Origin: Catenulispora sp. GP43
GTDB taxonomy: Bacteria > Actinomycetota > Actinomycetes > Streptomycetales > Catenulisporaceae
Assembly (NCBI RefSeq): GCF_041260665.1
Contig: NZ_JBGCCT010000002.1
Location: 1 to 64,000 of the forward strand
Direction of reading: 5' to 3'
DNA: 64,000 nucleotides
Both the position numbers and the translations under genes were made by a program. Below are positions 18,294-28,449 of this stretch, piece after piece; position 1 is the first letter of the stretch; each line of letters starts with the position of its first letter. The notes beneath the pieces were generated by a model. The model saw only the letters and a program-made list of their open reading frames with translations. It had not been told where the DNA came from and did no database searches.

Positions 18294-20106
18294 AGTCCTT
18301 CGTGGAGTTCACGAAGAACTTGTTCGGGCCCTGGAGGAAGTCCTCGTAGAGCTTGGAGTTGTCGGGGTTGCCGTCGCGGCCCGGGAAGTACTGGAAGTCC
18401 GCCCAGCGCAGGTTGATGTCCAGCTGCATCGCGCTGACCGCGCCGGCGTCCTTCAGCAGGCGGGCCAGGGAGGGGGCGGTCAGGTCGTTGCCGCCGACCC
18501 AGACGATGTCGCCGTCGGCCTTGACGCCCACCCCGGAGCGCCAGACCGCCGCCGAGCCGTGGTCGGCGCGGCCCCAGACGGAGCTGTCGTCGATGTAGGG
18601 GACGACCTGGCCGCCGTCGACCATCAGCTTCAGGTTCTGGCGGACGCTGACGATGTCCGGATTCTTCTGGAAGCTGTAGTCGCGGCCCCACATGCCGACC
18701 GCCATGTGGCCGTCCTTGAAGATGACCTCGCTGGCCGCGCCGTCGACCAGGGGCGCGGCGGTGATGCCGTGGTCGTAGTAGCCGCCGTGGGACTCGCTGA
18801 TCTTGAAGCCGCCGTTGAACAGCGCCATCAGGTTCGGCCGGGCGTTCGCGTCGATCTGGTTCGGGACGGCGGTGATGATCGAGTTCAGCCCGCCCTCGTG
18901 GCCCGGGTGCAGCACGAAGCTGCTGTGCTTGGTGTCTATCACCGCGACGTCGGCGGTCACGCTGGTGTACACCGCGTCCGGACGGATGCGCGCCACCTGC
19001 ACCACCGGCTGGCCGCTGGGCGTGGCCACCGCGACCTGGAACTCGCCCTCGCCGGACTCCAGGGTCAGCCCGGGCGGGGCCGGCAGGCGCGGCTGCATCG
19101 GGATCACGTCCGCGGCCGGAGTGCTCGCGCCGCCCTTGCCCGGGACGCTGCCGCCCTTGGACGGCTTGGCCGAACTCGGCGCGGTCGTCGGGCCCAGGTC
19201 GGTGAACTGCTTGGCGTCCACCGTCCCGCCCTTGGACGGCGGGTTCAGGTCGTACTGCCACTGCTCCAGCTGCGCCACCGCGCCGCCCATGCCGTGGTCC
19301 CGGCCCCACTCGGCCAGGCGCGCCTGCACGGTGTCGGTACCCGGGGCGGTCAGGGCCCCGGCCACGGACCAGGCGACGGTGCCGGAGAACAGCAGCACGG
19401 CGCCCCACAGCGACCGCACCACGATCTTGCGGCGGCGGCGCTGCCCGGGGTTCAGCCGCGCCTTGTGCTTCCAAGGCAGGACCCTGACACCGCGGCCGTA
19501 CAACGGGGTGTGCCGCCGGCGCCGTGCCGGGAACGGGGCCTCGGCGGCCTCGTCCTGCACGGGGGCGGTCTCCACGACGACATCCTGCACGACAGAGCCG
19601 GCTTCGGCGACAGCGCGGGCCGTCTCCTCGGCGACGTCCTGCGCCACCCCGGAGGAGTCGGGGCCGGGCTGCGGACGGTCCCACACCTGGTCTGTGCCCG
19701 ACGACTGGCCTGAACCCCATGCCTGGCCTGCACCCAATGCCTGTTCGGCGCGGCCGGCCCCGGGCAACGAGATGGTCTCGGACAGCGCGTCGCCCGGGAG
19801 CTGCCCCGTCGCCGGGGGATGCCCCGCCGCCGGGAGCGAAACGGTCGCGGACAGATCCTCGGCCTCGCGGTGCGCGGCCTCGTCGTCGCGCGGCCCGGCG
19901 TCGTCGCGCGGCCCGGCGTCGTCGTGCGACTCGGCGTCGTCGCGCGACTCGGCACGCTCGACACCCTGGCCACGCTCGGCACCCTCGGCACCCTCGGCAC
20001 CCTCGGCCGGGCCGGCGCCCGCCCCGTCCCCATGGGCCGTGCGGGCGTCGCCGTCGGCCGGCTCACCGTTCCGCAGGCCTTCCAGCTCCTCGCTCTTCGC
20101 GGACAC
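18271..20106 (-). CDS. Membrane-anchored phosphodiester glycosidase-like protein (NAGPA domain)
   Basis: Probable surface enzyme of unknown substrate. The GTG at 20106 has GGAGAGG 8 nt upstream and gives 611 residues; the earlier GTG at 20115 is too close to the SD. Residues 1-195 are acidic and low in complexity, including repeats of EGA and RDDAGP. A basic patch (194-227) precedes a single membrane span (about 229-251). The outer part has a Pro/Gly/Ser linker and, from about 350 to 611, a phosphodiester glycosidase (NAGPA, DUF2233-like) domain with MALFNGGFK at 427-435 and the active-site-like MQLDIN at 560-565. The predicted topology is N-in, C-out. It overlaps the convergent MATE gene by 23 bp. 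Confidence 0.75.
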   Translation of the reverse strand: MSAKSEELEGLRNGEPADGDARTAHGDGAGAGPAEGAEGAEGAERGQGVERAESRDDAESHDDAGPRDDAGPRDDEAAHREAEDLSATVSLPAAGHPPATGQLPGDALSETISLPGAGRAEQALGAGQAWGSGQSSGTDQVWDRPQPGPDSSGVAQDVAEETARAVAEAGSVVQDVVVETAPVQDEAAEAPFPARRRRHTPLYGRGVRVLPWKHKARLNPGQRRRRKIVVRSLWGAVLLFSGTVAWSVAGALTAPGTDTVQARLAEWGRDHGMGGAVAQLEQWQYDLNPPSKGGTVDAKQFTDLGPTTAPSSAKPSKGGSVPGKGGASTPAADVIPMQPRLPAPPGLTLESGEGEFQVAVATPSGQPVVQVARIRPDAVYTSVTADVAVIDTKHSSFVLHPGHEGGLNSIITAVPNQIDANARPNLMALFNGGFKISESHGGYYDHGITAAPLVDGAASEVIFKDGHMAVGMWGRDYSFQKNPDIVSVRQNLKLMVDGGQVVPYIDDSSVWGRADHGSAAVWRSGVGVKADGDIVWVGGNDLTAPSLARLLKDAGAVSAMQLDINLRWADFQYFPGRDGNPDNSKLYEDFLQGPNKFFVNSTKDFMAVYLR

Positions 20107-20324
20107 CAGCCGCACCTCTCCTCGCCATGATCCGGGGCCGCGTCGAATCCCCGTCAGCGGCCCCGCGTCTGCCCATACGCTCTACGTCTTCGACGCGAGG
20201 CGGGCATCACTGGTTGCTTCGAAACCTGATCTCGCGAGTCATCTCCCACCGGCGGACGCCGATCGAACACCGATTAGCCCGATTGATGTGATTTTTACAC
20301 CATTGAACTCAGCCCGGATGTCCG

Positions 20325-21161
20325 TCAACCCAGATGTCCGCCGATCAGCGCGCCAAGTCCGAAGGTCACCACGGCGGCGACCGCGCCGAACAGCAGCTGG
20401 CGCAGCCCGGAGAACCACCACGAGCGGGAGGACACGCGCGAGACTATCGCCCCGCACGCGAACAGTCCGCCGAAGGCCAGCAGCATCGCCACCCACAGCC
20501 GGCTCATCCCCAGCAGGTACGGCAGCAGCGGCAGCACCGCGCCGATCGCGAACGACCCGAAGCTGGACACCGCGGCCACCACCGGGCTCGGCAGGTCGGT
20601 CGGGTCCACCCCGAGCTCCTCCTGCACGTGCACGATCAGCGCCTGGTCCGGGTCGCGGTGGATCTGCCGCGCCGCCTCCAGGGCCAGGTCGGGGTCCAGG
20701 CCGCGCTCGGTGAGGAACTCGGCGAGCTCCCTCATCTCCGCGGCCGGGCGCCGGGCCAGCTCCAGCCGCTCCATCTCGATCTCGGCCTGGGTGACCTCGG
20801 TCTGGCTGGCCACCGAGATGAACTCGCCGGCCGCCATCGAGCAGGCGCCGGCCACCAGGCCGGCCAGCCCGGTCAGGACGATGGTCTTGTGCGCCGCGTC
20901 GCCGCCGGCCATGCCGGCGATCAGCGAGAAGTTGGACACCAGGCCGTCGGTGACGCCGAAGACGGCCGGCCGCAGCCAACCGCCGTTGACGTCGCGGTGG
21001 TGGTTCTTGGGGATCGACGGGCCCTGGTAGGCCGGGTGGGAACGGTCGGCCGGGCCGGATCCGGAGTCCCCGGATCCGGAGTCCCCGGATCCGGTGGCGG
21101 CGTCCTCGGTGCTATCGGTTGTCGGGTCGGTGGTGAGAACAGAGACGTCAGGGTGATTCAT
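20325..21161 (-). CDS. VIT1/CCC1-family iron/manganese transporter-like protein
   Basis: Predicted membrane transporter of the vacuolar iron transporter family (Fe2+/Mn2+). It has 278 residues. An N-terminal acidic Gly/Ser/Asp-rich segment (1-45, with GSGDS repeats) precedes five or so membrane spans; the first carries FGVTDGLVSNFSLIAGMAGG and the second SMAAGEFISVASQTEV, both VIT1 hallmarks. The cytoplasmic metal-binding region with Glu-rich helices (about 125-190) is present. It may be cotranscribed with lgt, which starts 1.1 kb upstream and ends 25 bp before this ATG. Confidence 0.9.
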   Translation of the reverse strand: MNHPDVSVLTTDPTTDSTEDAATGSGDSGSGDSGSGPADRSHPAYQGPSIPKNHHRDVNGGWLRPAVFGVTDGLVSNFSLIAGMAGGDAAHKTIVLTGLAGLVAGACSMAAGEFISVASQTEVTQAEIEMERLELARRPAAEMRELAEFLTERGLDPDLALEAARQIHRDPDQALIVHVQEELGVDPTDLPSPVVAAVSSFGSFAIGAVLPLLPYLLGMSRLWVAMLLAFGGLFACGAIVSRVSSRSWWFSGLRQLLFGAVAAVVTFGLGALIGGHLG

Positions 21162-21186
21162 CGACTCGATCCAGGCAGAGGCGGTG

Positions 21187-22311
21187 TTACGGGTTCGAGG
21201 ACTCGCTCACCTTGCCGTCTTGCGCCGGAATCACAGCGACACCGGGTTCTTCCGATGCTTCGGGGTCTGCTGATTCGTCGCGTTCTGCCGATTCTTCAGG
21301 TTCTTCTGATTCTTCTTCGGCGGCCGGCTCGGAGTCCTCAGCCAGTTTTTCAGGTTCGCCAGCCTGTTCGCCAACAAGGGCACCCTCAGTAAGGGCTTCC
21401 TCACCTGCGTCTTCGGCGACCGCGACCGTGCGGTACGGCGTCGTCTCGCGCCCGGGCAGGGCCCGCCGGGACCACACGAAGTACGCGACCGCGCCGAGGA
21501 ACACGATGATCGCGGTCCAGTCGTTCAGGCGCATGCCCAGGAAGTGGTGCGCGTCGTCGATGCGCAGCGACTCGATCCAGAACCGGCCCACGGTGTAGGC
21601 CGCGACGTACACCGCGAACACCCGGCCGTGGCCGAGCTTGAACCGCCGGTCGGCCCACAGGCACAGCGCGGCCACGCCCACGCACCAGATCGACTCGTAC
21701 AGGAACGTCGGGTGGAACGGCCCGCCGGCGACCAGCTCGGCCTTGCCGTCCGGGCCGAGCACCGCGGTCTGGGTCGTGGTGTCCATGACGTGGACGTTCA
21801 GACCCCACGGCAGGCTGGTGTGGCTGCCGTACAGCTCGTTGTTGAACCAGTTGCCCCAGCGGCCCAGCGCCTGGGCCAGCACGATGCCCGGCGCCGTGGC
21901 GTCGGCGAACGTGCGCAGGCTCGCCCCGCGCCGGCGGCAGCCGATGTAGGCGCCGACCGCGCCCAGGGCGATGGCGCCCCAGATGCCCAGGCCCCCCTGC
22001 CAGACGTAGAACGCCTTGACCGGGTCCCCGTCCTTGCCGAAGTACGGCGCCGAGGTCGTGATCACGTGGTACAGACGCCCGCCCACCAGACCGAACGGCA
22101 CCGCCCAGATGGCGATGTCGACGACCTCCTGCGGCTTGCCGCCGCGGGCGCGCCAGCGCTTGTCGCCGAGCCAGACGGCGACGAGGATGCCCGCCAGGAT
22201 GCACATGGCGTACATCCGGATCGGGATCGGGCCCAGGTGGTACTGGGCCTTGGTCGGACTCGGGATGTCCGCGAGATAGGTGGCGGCCTGGTGGGCGACG
22301 GTGAGGCTCAT
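21187..22311 (-). CDS. lgt: Prolipoprotein diacylglyceryl transferase with acidic C-terminal tail
   Basis: Transfers diacylglycerol from phosphatidylglycerol to the lipobox Cys of prolipoproteins, the first step of lipoprotein maturation, in the cytoplasmic membrane. The 374 residues contain seven membrane spans and the Lgt signature GRWGNWFNNELYG at 150-162. After the last span a tail (about 297-374) is dominated by Glu, Ala and Ser. The tail DNA (21187-21423) uses GAA and TCA/TCT codons in a genome that otherwise prefers GAG and TCC/TCG, so its base composition differs from the catalytic part. Clients nearby include LivK and the lipoprotein at 56857. LspA is encoded at 50478. Confidence 0.95.
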   Translation of the reverse strand: MSLTVAHQAATYLADIPSPTKAQYHLGPIPIRMYAMCILAGILVAVWLGDKRWRARGGKPQEVVDIAIWAVPFGLVGGRLYHVITTSAPYFGKDGDPVKAFYVWQGGLGIWGAIALGAVGAYIGCRRRGASLRTFADATAPGIVLAQALGRWGNWFNNELYGSHTSLPWGLNVHVMDTTTQTAVLGPDGKAELVAGGPFHPTFLYESIWCVGVAALCLWADRRFKLGHGRVFAVYVAAYTVGRFWIESLRIDDAHHFLGMRLNDWTAIIVFLGAVAYFVWSRRALPGRETTPYRTVAVAEDAGEEALTEGALVGEQAGEPEKLAEDSEPAAEEESEEPEESAERDESADPEASEEPGVAVIPAQDGKVSESSNP

Positions 22312-22384
22312 CGGGGGCGGGCGTCCTCGGGAGTGTGAGTCGGGCCCGGAACCCGGGCCCGACGCAAGGATCAGACGGTGAGGG

Positions 22385-23356
22385 TCAGGACTTCGACGAG
22401 GTCGGGGTGGGCGCGGACGAGGAGGAGCTGCCCGAGGACGACGGCGGCGTCGAGGCCGGCGCGCCGGAGGAGCTCGCCCCGCTGGACGGCGCGGAGGACG
22501 AGCCCGAGGACGGCGCCGAGGTCGGCGCGGTCGGGATCGTGGTCGGGGTGCCGGCCTTGCCGCCGTCCTTCTTGAACGCCGCGTCCAGCTGGCCCTGGAA
22601 GTACTGCAGGACCGCGTCGGCGCTGGTCTGGGTGAAGGACAGCTGCTGGCCGTCGATGAACACCGTGGGGGTGCCCGGCAGGCCCAGCTTGTTGAAGTTG
22701 TCGGCGTTGGCCTGGACCCAGCCGTTGTGCGTACCGCCGGTCACGCAGGCCTGGAAGTCCGCGCTGTTCTTCAGCGCCGGGATCTCGTCGGCGATCTTCA
22801 GCAGGGCCGACTTGTCCGCCCACGGGTCGGTCTGCTCGTTCGGCTGGTTCGCGTAGAGCAGGTCGTGCAGCGGCATGAACTGGCTCTGGTCCTGCGCGCA
22901 GGCCGCGGCGTTGGCGCCGTTGAGCGAGCCGGTGCCGTTGTTGTGGCTGTCGATGACGCGCGCCGGGTGGTAGGTGATCTGCAGCTTGCCGGCCTCGACG
23001 TACTGCCGGTAGGTCGGCTCGACGGCCGTCTCGACCTCCTGGCAGACCGGGCAGCGGAAGTCCTCGAAGACGTTCATCTTCACCGGCGCGTCGTCGGAGC
23101 CGATGTGGATGCCCGTGGCCTTGCTGGACTTGGCCTGCGGGTCGACCACGGCGGCGGCCGGGGCGAGGTAGGGCGTGCTGTTGTGCTTGGCGGCCGACAC
23201 GGCGATGCCGACACCGCCGGCCACCGCGACGACCAGAACGACGACCCCGCCGATGGTCATCTGCTTGCGGCGGCGCTCAGCCTTTTGGCGGGCGATCTTC
23301 TCCGCCAACACCCGCTCGCGAGCGTTCTGCTTCCCTACCCGGTTCGCCTGGCTCAT
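22385..23356 (-). CDS. Membrane-anchored DsbA-like thioredoxin-fold protein (CPVC)
   Basis: Extracytoplasmic thiol-disulfide oxidoreductase. From the ATG at 23356 it has 323 residues: a basic cytoplasmic N-terminus, one membrane anchor (about 33-55), a thioredoxin-4/DsbA domain with active site C102-P-V-C105, an alpha-helical insertion, and a cis-Pro loop in LPGTPTVFIDG. A Ser/Pro/Ala-rich tail of about 60 residues ends the protein. A clear paralogue lies directly upstream and a MauE/DoxX protein before that. It probably assists folding of exported proteins; direction of the reaction is not known. Confidence 0.9.
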   Translation of the reverse strand: MSQANRVGKQNARERVLAEKIARQKAERRRKQMTIGGVVVLVVAVAGGVGIAVSAAKHNSTPYLAPAAAVVDPQAKSSKATGIHIGSDDAPVKMNVFEDFRCPVCQEVETAVEPTYRQYVEAGKLQITYHPARVIDSHNNGTGSLNGANAAACAQDQSQFMPLHDLLYANQPNEQTDPWADKSALLKIADEIPALKNSADFQACVTGGTHNGWVQANADNFNKLGLPGTPTVFIDGQQLSFTQTSADAVLQYFQGQLDAAFKKDGGKAGTPTTIPTAPTSAPSSGSSSAPSSGASSSGAPASTPPSSSGSSSSSAPTPTSSKS

Positions 23357-23501
23357 CGTCGTTAACAGTCCTGTCCGGTTCCGTCTGGTGGAGGGCGCGC
23401 CTCGGCTCGGACCCGGGCACGCGCACCGCATCCTATGCGGTGACTGCCTGAAAACGCACTGGAGGTGCTGCGGGTTGCGCCAAATCCTTCAGGAACTTTT
23501 A

Positions 23502-23548
23502 GGCCGCCGACCCCTGCGATGTGCCAGGGGCATCGAGGGTCGGCGGCC
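23502..23548 (-). terminator. 12-bp hairpin between the two DsbA-like genes
   Basis: Arms GGCCGCCGACCC (23502-23513) and their exact complement (23537-23548) enclose a 23-nt loop, 38 bases past the stop of the upstream DsbA-like gene. There is no T-run. It may separate expression of the two paralogues. Confidence 0.6.
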
Positions 23549-23586
23549 GGGAGCGGAGGCGGTGCGCGGGCAAACGCGCAGGCGGG

Positions 23587-24435
23587 TCAGCCCTGCTTGG
23601 CTACGGCGGCGTCGAGCGCGGCCTTGTAGTCGGCGGTCTGCTGGGTACCCGGGACCGCGTTGGGGTCCTTGAGGGGGAACGGCGTTCCGTCGATGTAGAT
23701 GTCGGGGGTGCCGACGTTGCCGCCCAGCTTGGTGTTCAGCCAGGTGTAGTTGTCCTTGATCCACTGCGCGTACTTGCCGCTGGTCGCGCACTTGTCGAAG
23801 GTGGCGCTGCGCAGGTTCGGGACCTGGCTGGCGAGGTTGAGCATGTAGTCGACGCTGCCGTAGGTGTCGGTGGTCTCGTCGGGCTGGTTCTTGTAGATCA
23901 GGTCGTGGAAGGCGATGAACTCGGTCTGGCCGACGTCCGCGGCGCAGGCCAGCGTCGCCCCGCCGACCAGCGAGCCCTGCCCGCCGCCGTTGCGGTCGAT
24001 GAGGTCGACCAGGCGGTAGTGGACCTGGATCTTGCCGGCGTCGGCGTACTCCTTGTTGGTGGCGCCGAAGAACGACTCGGCCTCTTTGCAGAACGGGCAG
24101 CGGACGTCCTCGTCCACCTCGACGGTGACCTTGGCGTCGGGCTTGCCGAAGACGATCGCGCCGGGGTCCGCGGGGGTCCCCGGGCTCGGGGCGACGCCGG
24201 AGGGCGCGGCGAAGGGCTGGCCGGCTCCGTAGGCGTTGCGCGCGTTCTTGCTGTTGGCCGACTTGTTGTTCTGCACCAGCACGCCGATCAGCACGGCCAG
24301 CGCGATCACCGCGAGCGTCACACCGCCGACGACCAGCTGCTTGCGGCGCCGCTCGGCGGCGGCCTGCTGGCGGCGCGCCTCGGCGGCGCGCTCCCGTCCG
24401 GTGCGTCGCGGGCCGCTGCCGCCAGAGGTCGTCAT
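23587..24435 (-). CDS. Membrane-anchored DsbA-like thioredoxin-fold protein (CPFC)
   Basis: Paralogue of the protein at 22385, 282 residues. It has an Arg-rich cytoplasmic start, one membrane span (about 34-55), a Pro-rich linker, and a DsbA/thioredoxin-4 domain with active site C113-P-F-C116 and the cis-Pro loop VGTPDIYIDG. It lacks the Ser/Pro tail of its neighbour. The fold and order of motifs match, so the pair arose by tandem duplication, but the sequences have diverged strongly. Likely acts on exported proteins together with the neighbouring MauE-like membrane protein. Confidence 0.9.
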   Translation of the reverse strand: MTTSGGSGPRRTGRERAAEARRQQAAAERRRKQLVVGGVTLAVIALAVLIGVLVQNNKSANSKNARNAYGAGQPFAAPSGVAPSPGTPADPGAIVFGKPDAKVTVEVDEDVRCPFCKEAESFFGATNKEYADAGKIQVHYRLVDLIDRNGGGQGSLVGGATLACAADVGQTEFIAFHDLIYKNQPDETTDTYGSVDYMLNLASQVPNLRSATFDKCATSGKYAQWIKDNYTWLNTKLGGNVGTPDIYIDGTPFPLKDPNAVPGTQQTADYKAALDAAVAKQG

Positions 24436-24515
24436 GACCCCATCGTGCAGGGGTCCTATTTGCGGAACAATCGGACAGGGCGGATCGGGTCACGGTCCGC
24501 TCGGGTCCGGTCGGG

Positions 24516-25055
24516 TCAGATCGGGTCGCCCAGCAGCGCGCGCTCCAGCGAGAGCTTGGAGGTCGGCTTCCAGATCAGCCACGCCGCCGGGACCATGTAG
24601 AGCAGGTCTCGCAGCACGTCCAGGGTGTAGCGGGTGTGGCCCTTGGGCACCAGGCCGCCGCTGCCGCCGCAGCCGCAGCTGATCGCGATGCCGCGGGCGC
24701 CCAGGGAGATGATCCCGCCGATGTACACCAGCAGCAGCAGCGCGGAGAAGATCGCCACCAGCCGGGTGCCCAGGCCCAGGATGAGAAGGATGCCCAGGGC
24801 CATCTCGAAGTAGGGCTGCGCGTAGCCGAAGGGCGTCACCAGCGACTCAGGCAGGATCTTGAAGTCGCGCACGCTCTGGGCGTTGCTCTCCGGGGAGCCC
24901 AGCTTGCCCAGGCTGTAGAAGAGCCACATCGCCGCCAGCAGCAGCCGCATGCCGAGGCTGATCCACTGCTGGTAGGTGTCCATGAAGCCGCGGATGCCGC
25001 CGGACGTGGGCGCGTCCTTGCCCTTGGCGGGGGCCTTGGAAGCCATAGAAGTCAT
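24516..25055 (-). CDS. MauE/DoxX-family membrane protein
   Basis: Integral membrane protein of 179 residues with four hydrophobic spans. The start is the ATG at 25055 (AGAAGG close by). The pattern LGMRLLLAAMWLFYSLGKLG in the first span and the Cys-Gly-Cys group ISCGCGG between spans 3 and 4 are typical of the MauE/DoxX group, several of which move electrons to or from thioredoxin-like partners. Its position next to two DsbA-like proteins suggests it is their membrane redox partner; this is inference. The reading frame extends upstream to 25154, but those extra residues do not look like part of the protein. Confidence 0.8.
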   Translation of the reverse strand: MTSMASKAPAKGKDAPTSGGIRGFMDTYQQWISLGMRLLLAAMWLFYSLGKLGSPESNAQSVRDFKILPESLVTPFGYAQPYFEMALGILLILGLGTRLVAIFSALLLLVYIGGIISLGARGIAISCGCGGSGGLVPKGHTRYTLDVLRDLLYMVPAAWLIWKPTSKLSLERALLGDPI

Positions 25056-25133
25056 AACCTTCTGTCCTCGGACGGTGTCGGCGCGTGCGCGCCACAAGTC
25101 TGGGCGGGCTTCATAAATTACAGGCACAGAAGA

Positions 25134-25165
25134 CCCTCGCGGGAGTACCACCACCCCCGCGAGGG
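25134..25165 (-). terminator. Terminator after trpA
   Basis: A perfect 10-bp stem (25134-25143 with 25156-25165) with a 12-nt loop lies 38 bases past the trpA stop. On the minus strand it is followed by TCTTCTGT, a weak U-rich tail. It marks the end of the trp transcript before the MauE gene. Confidence 0.7.
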
Positions 25166-25202
25166 AACTTCCTAGCGCTTTCTCAGCTACCGTGCGCGAC
25201 CG

Positions 25203-26008
25203 CTAGCGCGCCTTGCTCCCCCGCCGGACGCCGTCGGCGAGCTCGGCCGCCAGCTCCCGGACGGCGTCGACGCCCTTGCGCGGGTCGCGGTTGTCCAGCA
25301 GCCGCCGCACGAACGCCGAGCCGACGATCACGCCGTCCGCGTAGGCGGCGATCTCGGCGGCCTGCTCGCCGGTGGAGACGCCGAGCCCGACGCAGACCGG
25401 GGCGTCGGTGGCCTGCCGGGTCCGCTCGACCAGGGCTCGGGCCGCGTGCCCGACCTGGTCGCGGGCCCCGGTGACGCCCATGACCGCGCCGGCGTAGACG
25501 AAGCCGGTGCAGGCCTCGGCGGTGAGCGCGATGCGCTCGGGCGTGGAGCTCGGCGCGACCAGGAACACCCGGCTGACGCCGTGCGCGTCGGTCGCGGTGA
25601 TCCAGGGGCCGGCCTCCTCGGGGATCAGGTCCGGGGTGATGACGCCGCTGCCGCCGACCGCGGCCAGCTCCGCGGCGAAGCGGTCGACGCCGTAGTGCTC
25701 GATCGGGTTCCAGTACGACATGATCAGCGCGGCCGCGCCGGTGTCGGCGACCGCCCCGGCGGCCCGGATGACGTCCGCGGTGCGCACGCCGCGGGCCAGC
25801 GCCTGGTCGGCGGCGGCCTGGATGACCGGGCCGTCCATCGCCGGGTCGGAGTACGGCAGGCCGACCTCGATGATGTCGCAGCCGCCCTCGACCATGGCGC
25901 GCATGGCGTCGATGGAGCCGTCCACCGACGGGTAGCCCGCCGGCAGGTAGCCGATGAGGACCGCGCGGTTCTCCGCCCGCGCGTTCTTGAGCACGTCCTG
26001 GAGCCGGT

Positions 26009-26012
<4 letters not shown>
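25203..26012 (-). CDS. trpA: Tryptophan synthase alpha chain
   Basis: Cleaves indole-3-glycerol phosphate to indole and glyceraldehyde 3-phosphate; indole is channelled to TrpB. The 269-residue TIM barrel keeps the catalytic residues at the classical positions, Glu49 in [11 protein letters not shown] and Asp60 in DPAMDGP. The GTG start overlaps the trpB stop by 4 bp. Last gene of the trp run, followed by a hairpin. Confidence 0.97.
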
Positions 26013-27325
<1,313 letters not shown>

Positions 27326-27362
27326 GGAGATGTCCCGTATGAGTGATGTGAACAGCTATGAC

Positions 27363-27383
27363 GGAAGCGGTGGTTACGCTTCC
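27363..27383 (-). promoter_or_regulatory. Hairpin at the stop of the Trp-rich small ORF
   Basis: A perfect 7-bp stem, GGAAGCG (27363-27369) with CGCTTCC (27377-27383), and a 7-nt loop that contains the TAA stop of the 27-codon ORF. A ribosome stalled at the Trp codons or at the stop would change whether it forms. It lies 38 bases before the trpB start and has no T-run. Confidence 0.5.
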
Positions 27384-27457
27384 TGCCATCGGCGCGCCGC
27401 CGGCGCGTGCCGCCACCAGGGGCGGCGGCGGGCGGCGGCCCTGGGCTTGCTCGACAT
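27374..27457 (-). CDS. 27-residue Trp-rich small ORF between trpC and trpB (candidate leader peptide)
   Basis: Too short for ordinary gene finding. An ATG at 27457 with AGGA 5 nt upstream opens 27 codons that end in TAA at 27374-27376. The peptide is very basic (Arg-rich) and contains three Trp codons, two of them adjacent (PWWRH) and one at RRWQE near the end. Trp is 11 percent of residues, far above the normal 1-2 percent. A 7-bp hairpin overlaps the stop codon. It sits at the position where Streptomyces carries trpM/trpX in the trpC-B gap, but I see no clear similarity to TrpM. It could be an attenuation leader peptide or a small basic protein. It is not known to be translated. Confidence 0.55.
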   Translation of the reverse strand: MSSKPRAAARRRPWWRHAPAARRWQEA

Positions 27458-27490
27458 CACGATCCTGGACTCTACCGTCTCCGCGGACGC

Positions 27491-28315
27491 TTAGGCGCGC
27501 CCGTTCCGCAGCGCGGGATGCGCGCCGGCCGCGACCAGGTCGGCGACCGAGGCGCGCGGGTCCTTGCCGGTCACCAGCGACTCGCCGACCAGCACCGCGT
27601 CGGCGCCGGCGTTGGCGTAGGCGATCAGGTCGTGCGGGCCGCGCACCCCGGACTCGGCGACGCGCACGACGCCGTCCGGGATCATCGGGGCCAGCCGCGC
27701 GAAGGTGTCGCGCCGGACCTCCAGCGTCTTCAGGTCGCGGGCGTTGACGCCGACCAGGCGGGCACCGGCGTCCAGCGCGCGGCGCACCTCTTCCTCGTCG
27801 TGCACCTCGACCAGCGGGGTCAGGCCGATGGACACGGCCCGCTCGATCAGCGACTCCAGGGCCGGCTGCTCGAGCGCGGCGACGATCAGCAGCGCGAGGT
27901 CTGCGCCGTGCGCGCGGGCCTCCCAGAGCTGGTAGCTGGTGACGATGAAGTCCTTGCGCAGGACCGCGATGTCCACCTTCTGGCGGACGTCGTCCAGGTC
28001 GGCCAGCGAGCCGCCGAAGCGGCGCTGCTCGGTGAGCACCGAGATGACGGTGGCGCCGCCGGCCTCGTAGTCGGCGGCCAGGCCCGCGGGGTCCGCGATG
28101 GCGGCCAGCGCGCCCTTGGACGGCGAGGAGCGCTTGACCTCGGCGATCACCTTCACGCCGTCGCCGCCGGCCCCGCCGCGGCGCAGCGCCTCGACGCCGT
28201 CGATGGCGCTGTCCATGCGCGCCACCCGGGCCTTGAGGTCGTCCAGGCTGATCTTCTCCTGGCGCTCGGCAAGGTCGAGGCGGACGCCTTCGATGATCTC
28301 GGCAAGTACGTTCAT
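27491..28315 (-). CDS. trpC: Indole-3-glycerol phosphate synthase
   Basis: Closes CdRP to indole-3-glycerol phosphate in tryptophan synthesis. The 274-residue TIM barrel keeps the family stations: [11 protein letters not shown] with the substrate-binding Lys, VLRKDFIV with the catalytic Lys, [21 protein letters not shown] and VAESGV. GGGAGC precedes the ATG. There is no fused TrpF domain. In this cluster the isomerase step before it must come from elsewhere, probably PriA at 41291. Confidence 0.97.
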   Translation of the reverse strand: MNVLAEIIEGVRLDLAERQEKISLDDLKARVARMDSAIDGVEALRRGGAGGDGVKVIAEVKRSSPSKGALAAIADPAGLAADYEAGGATVISVLTEQRRFGGSLADLDDVRQKVDIAVLRKDFIVTSYQLWEARAHGADLALLIVAALEQPALESLIERAVSIGLTPLVEVHDEEEVRRALDAGARLVGVNARDLKTLEVRRDTFARLAPMIPDGVVRVAESGVRGPHDLIAYANAGADAVLVGESLVTGKDPRASVADLVAAGAHPALRNGRA

Positions 28316-28449
28316 CCGCCGTCAGCTCCCCTCGATCGCCTCACCAGGTGGGACACCGCCGTCCGCGGTGTGGGCGGCGTGTCCGACGTCTCACTCTAGC
28401 GGCTCCGGAGGGTCTCCGAAGTCCAGTGATCTTCTCGTGGGACGAACCC

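Noticed and set aside
24477-24535. Repeated CGGGTC motif after the MauE-like gene
   Set aside because: The copies are 6-7 bp, irregularly spaced and common by chance in GC-rich DNA.
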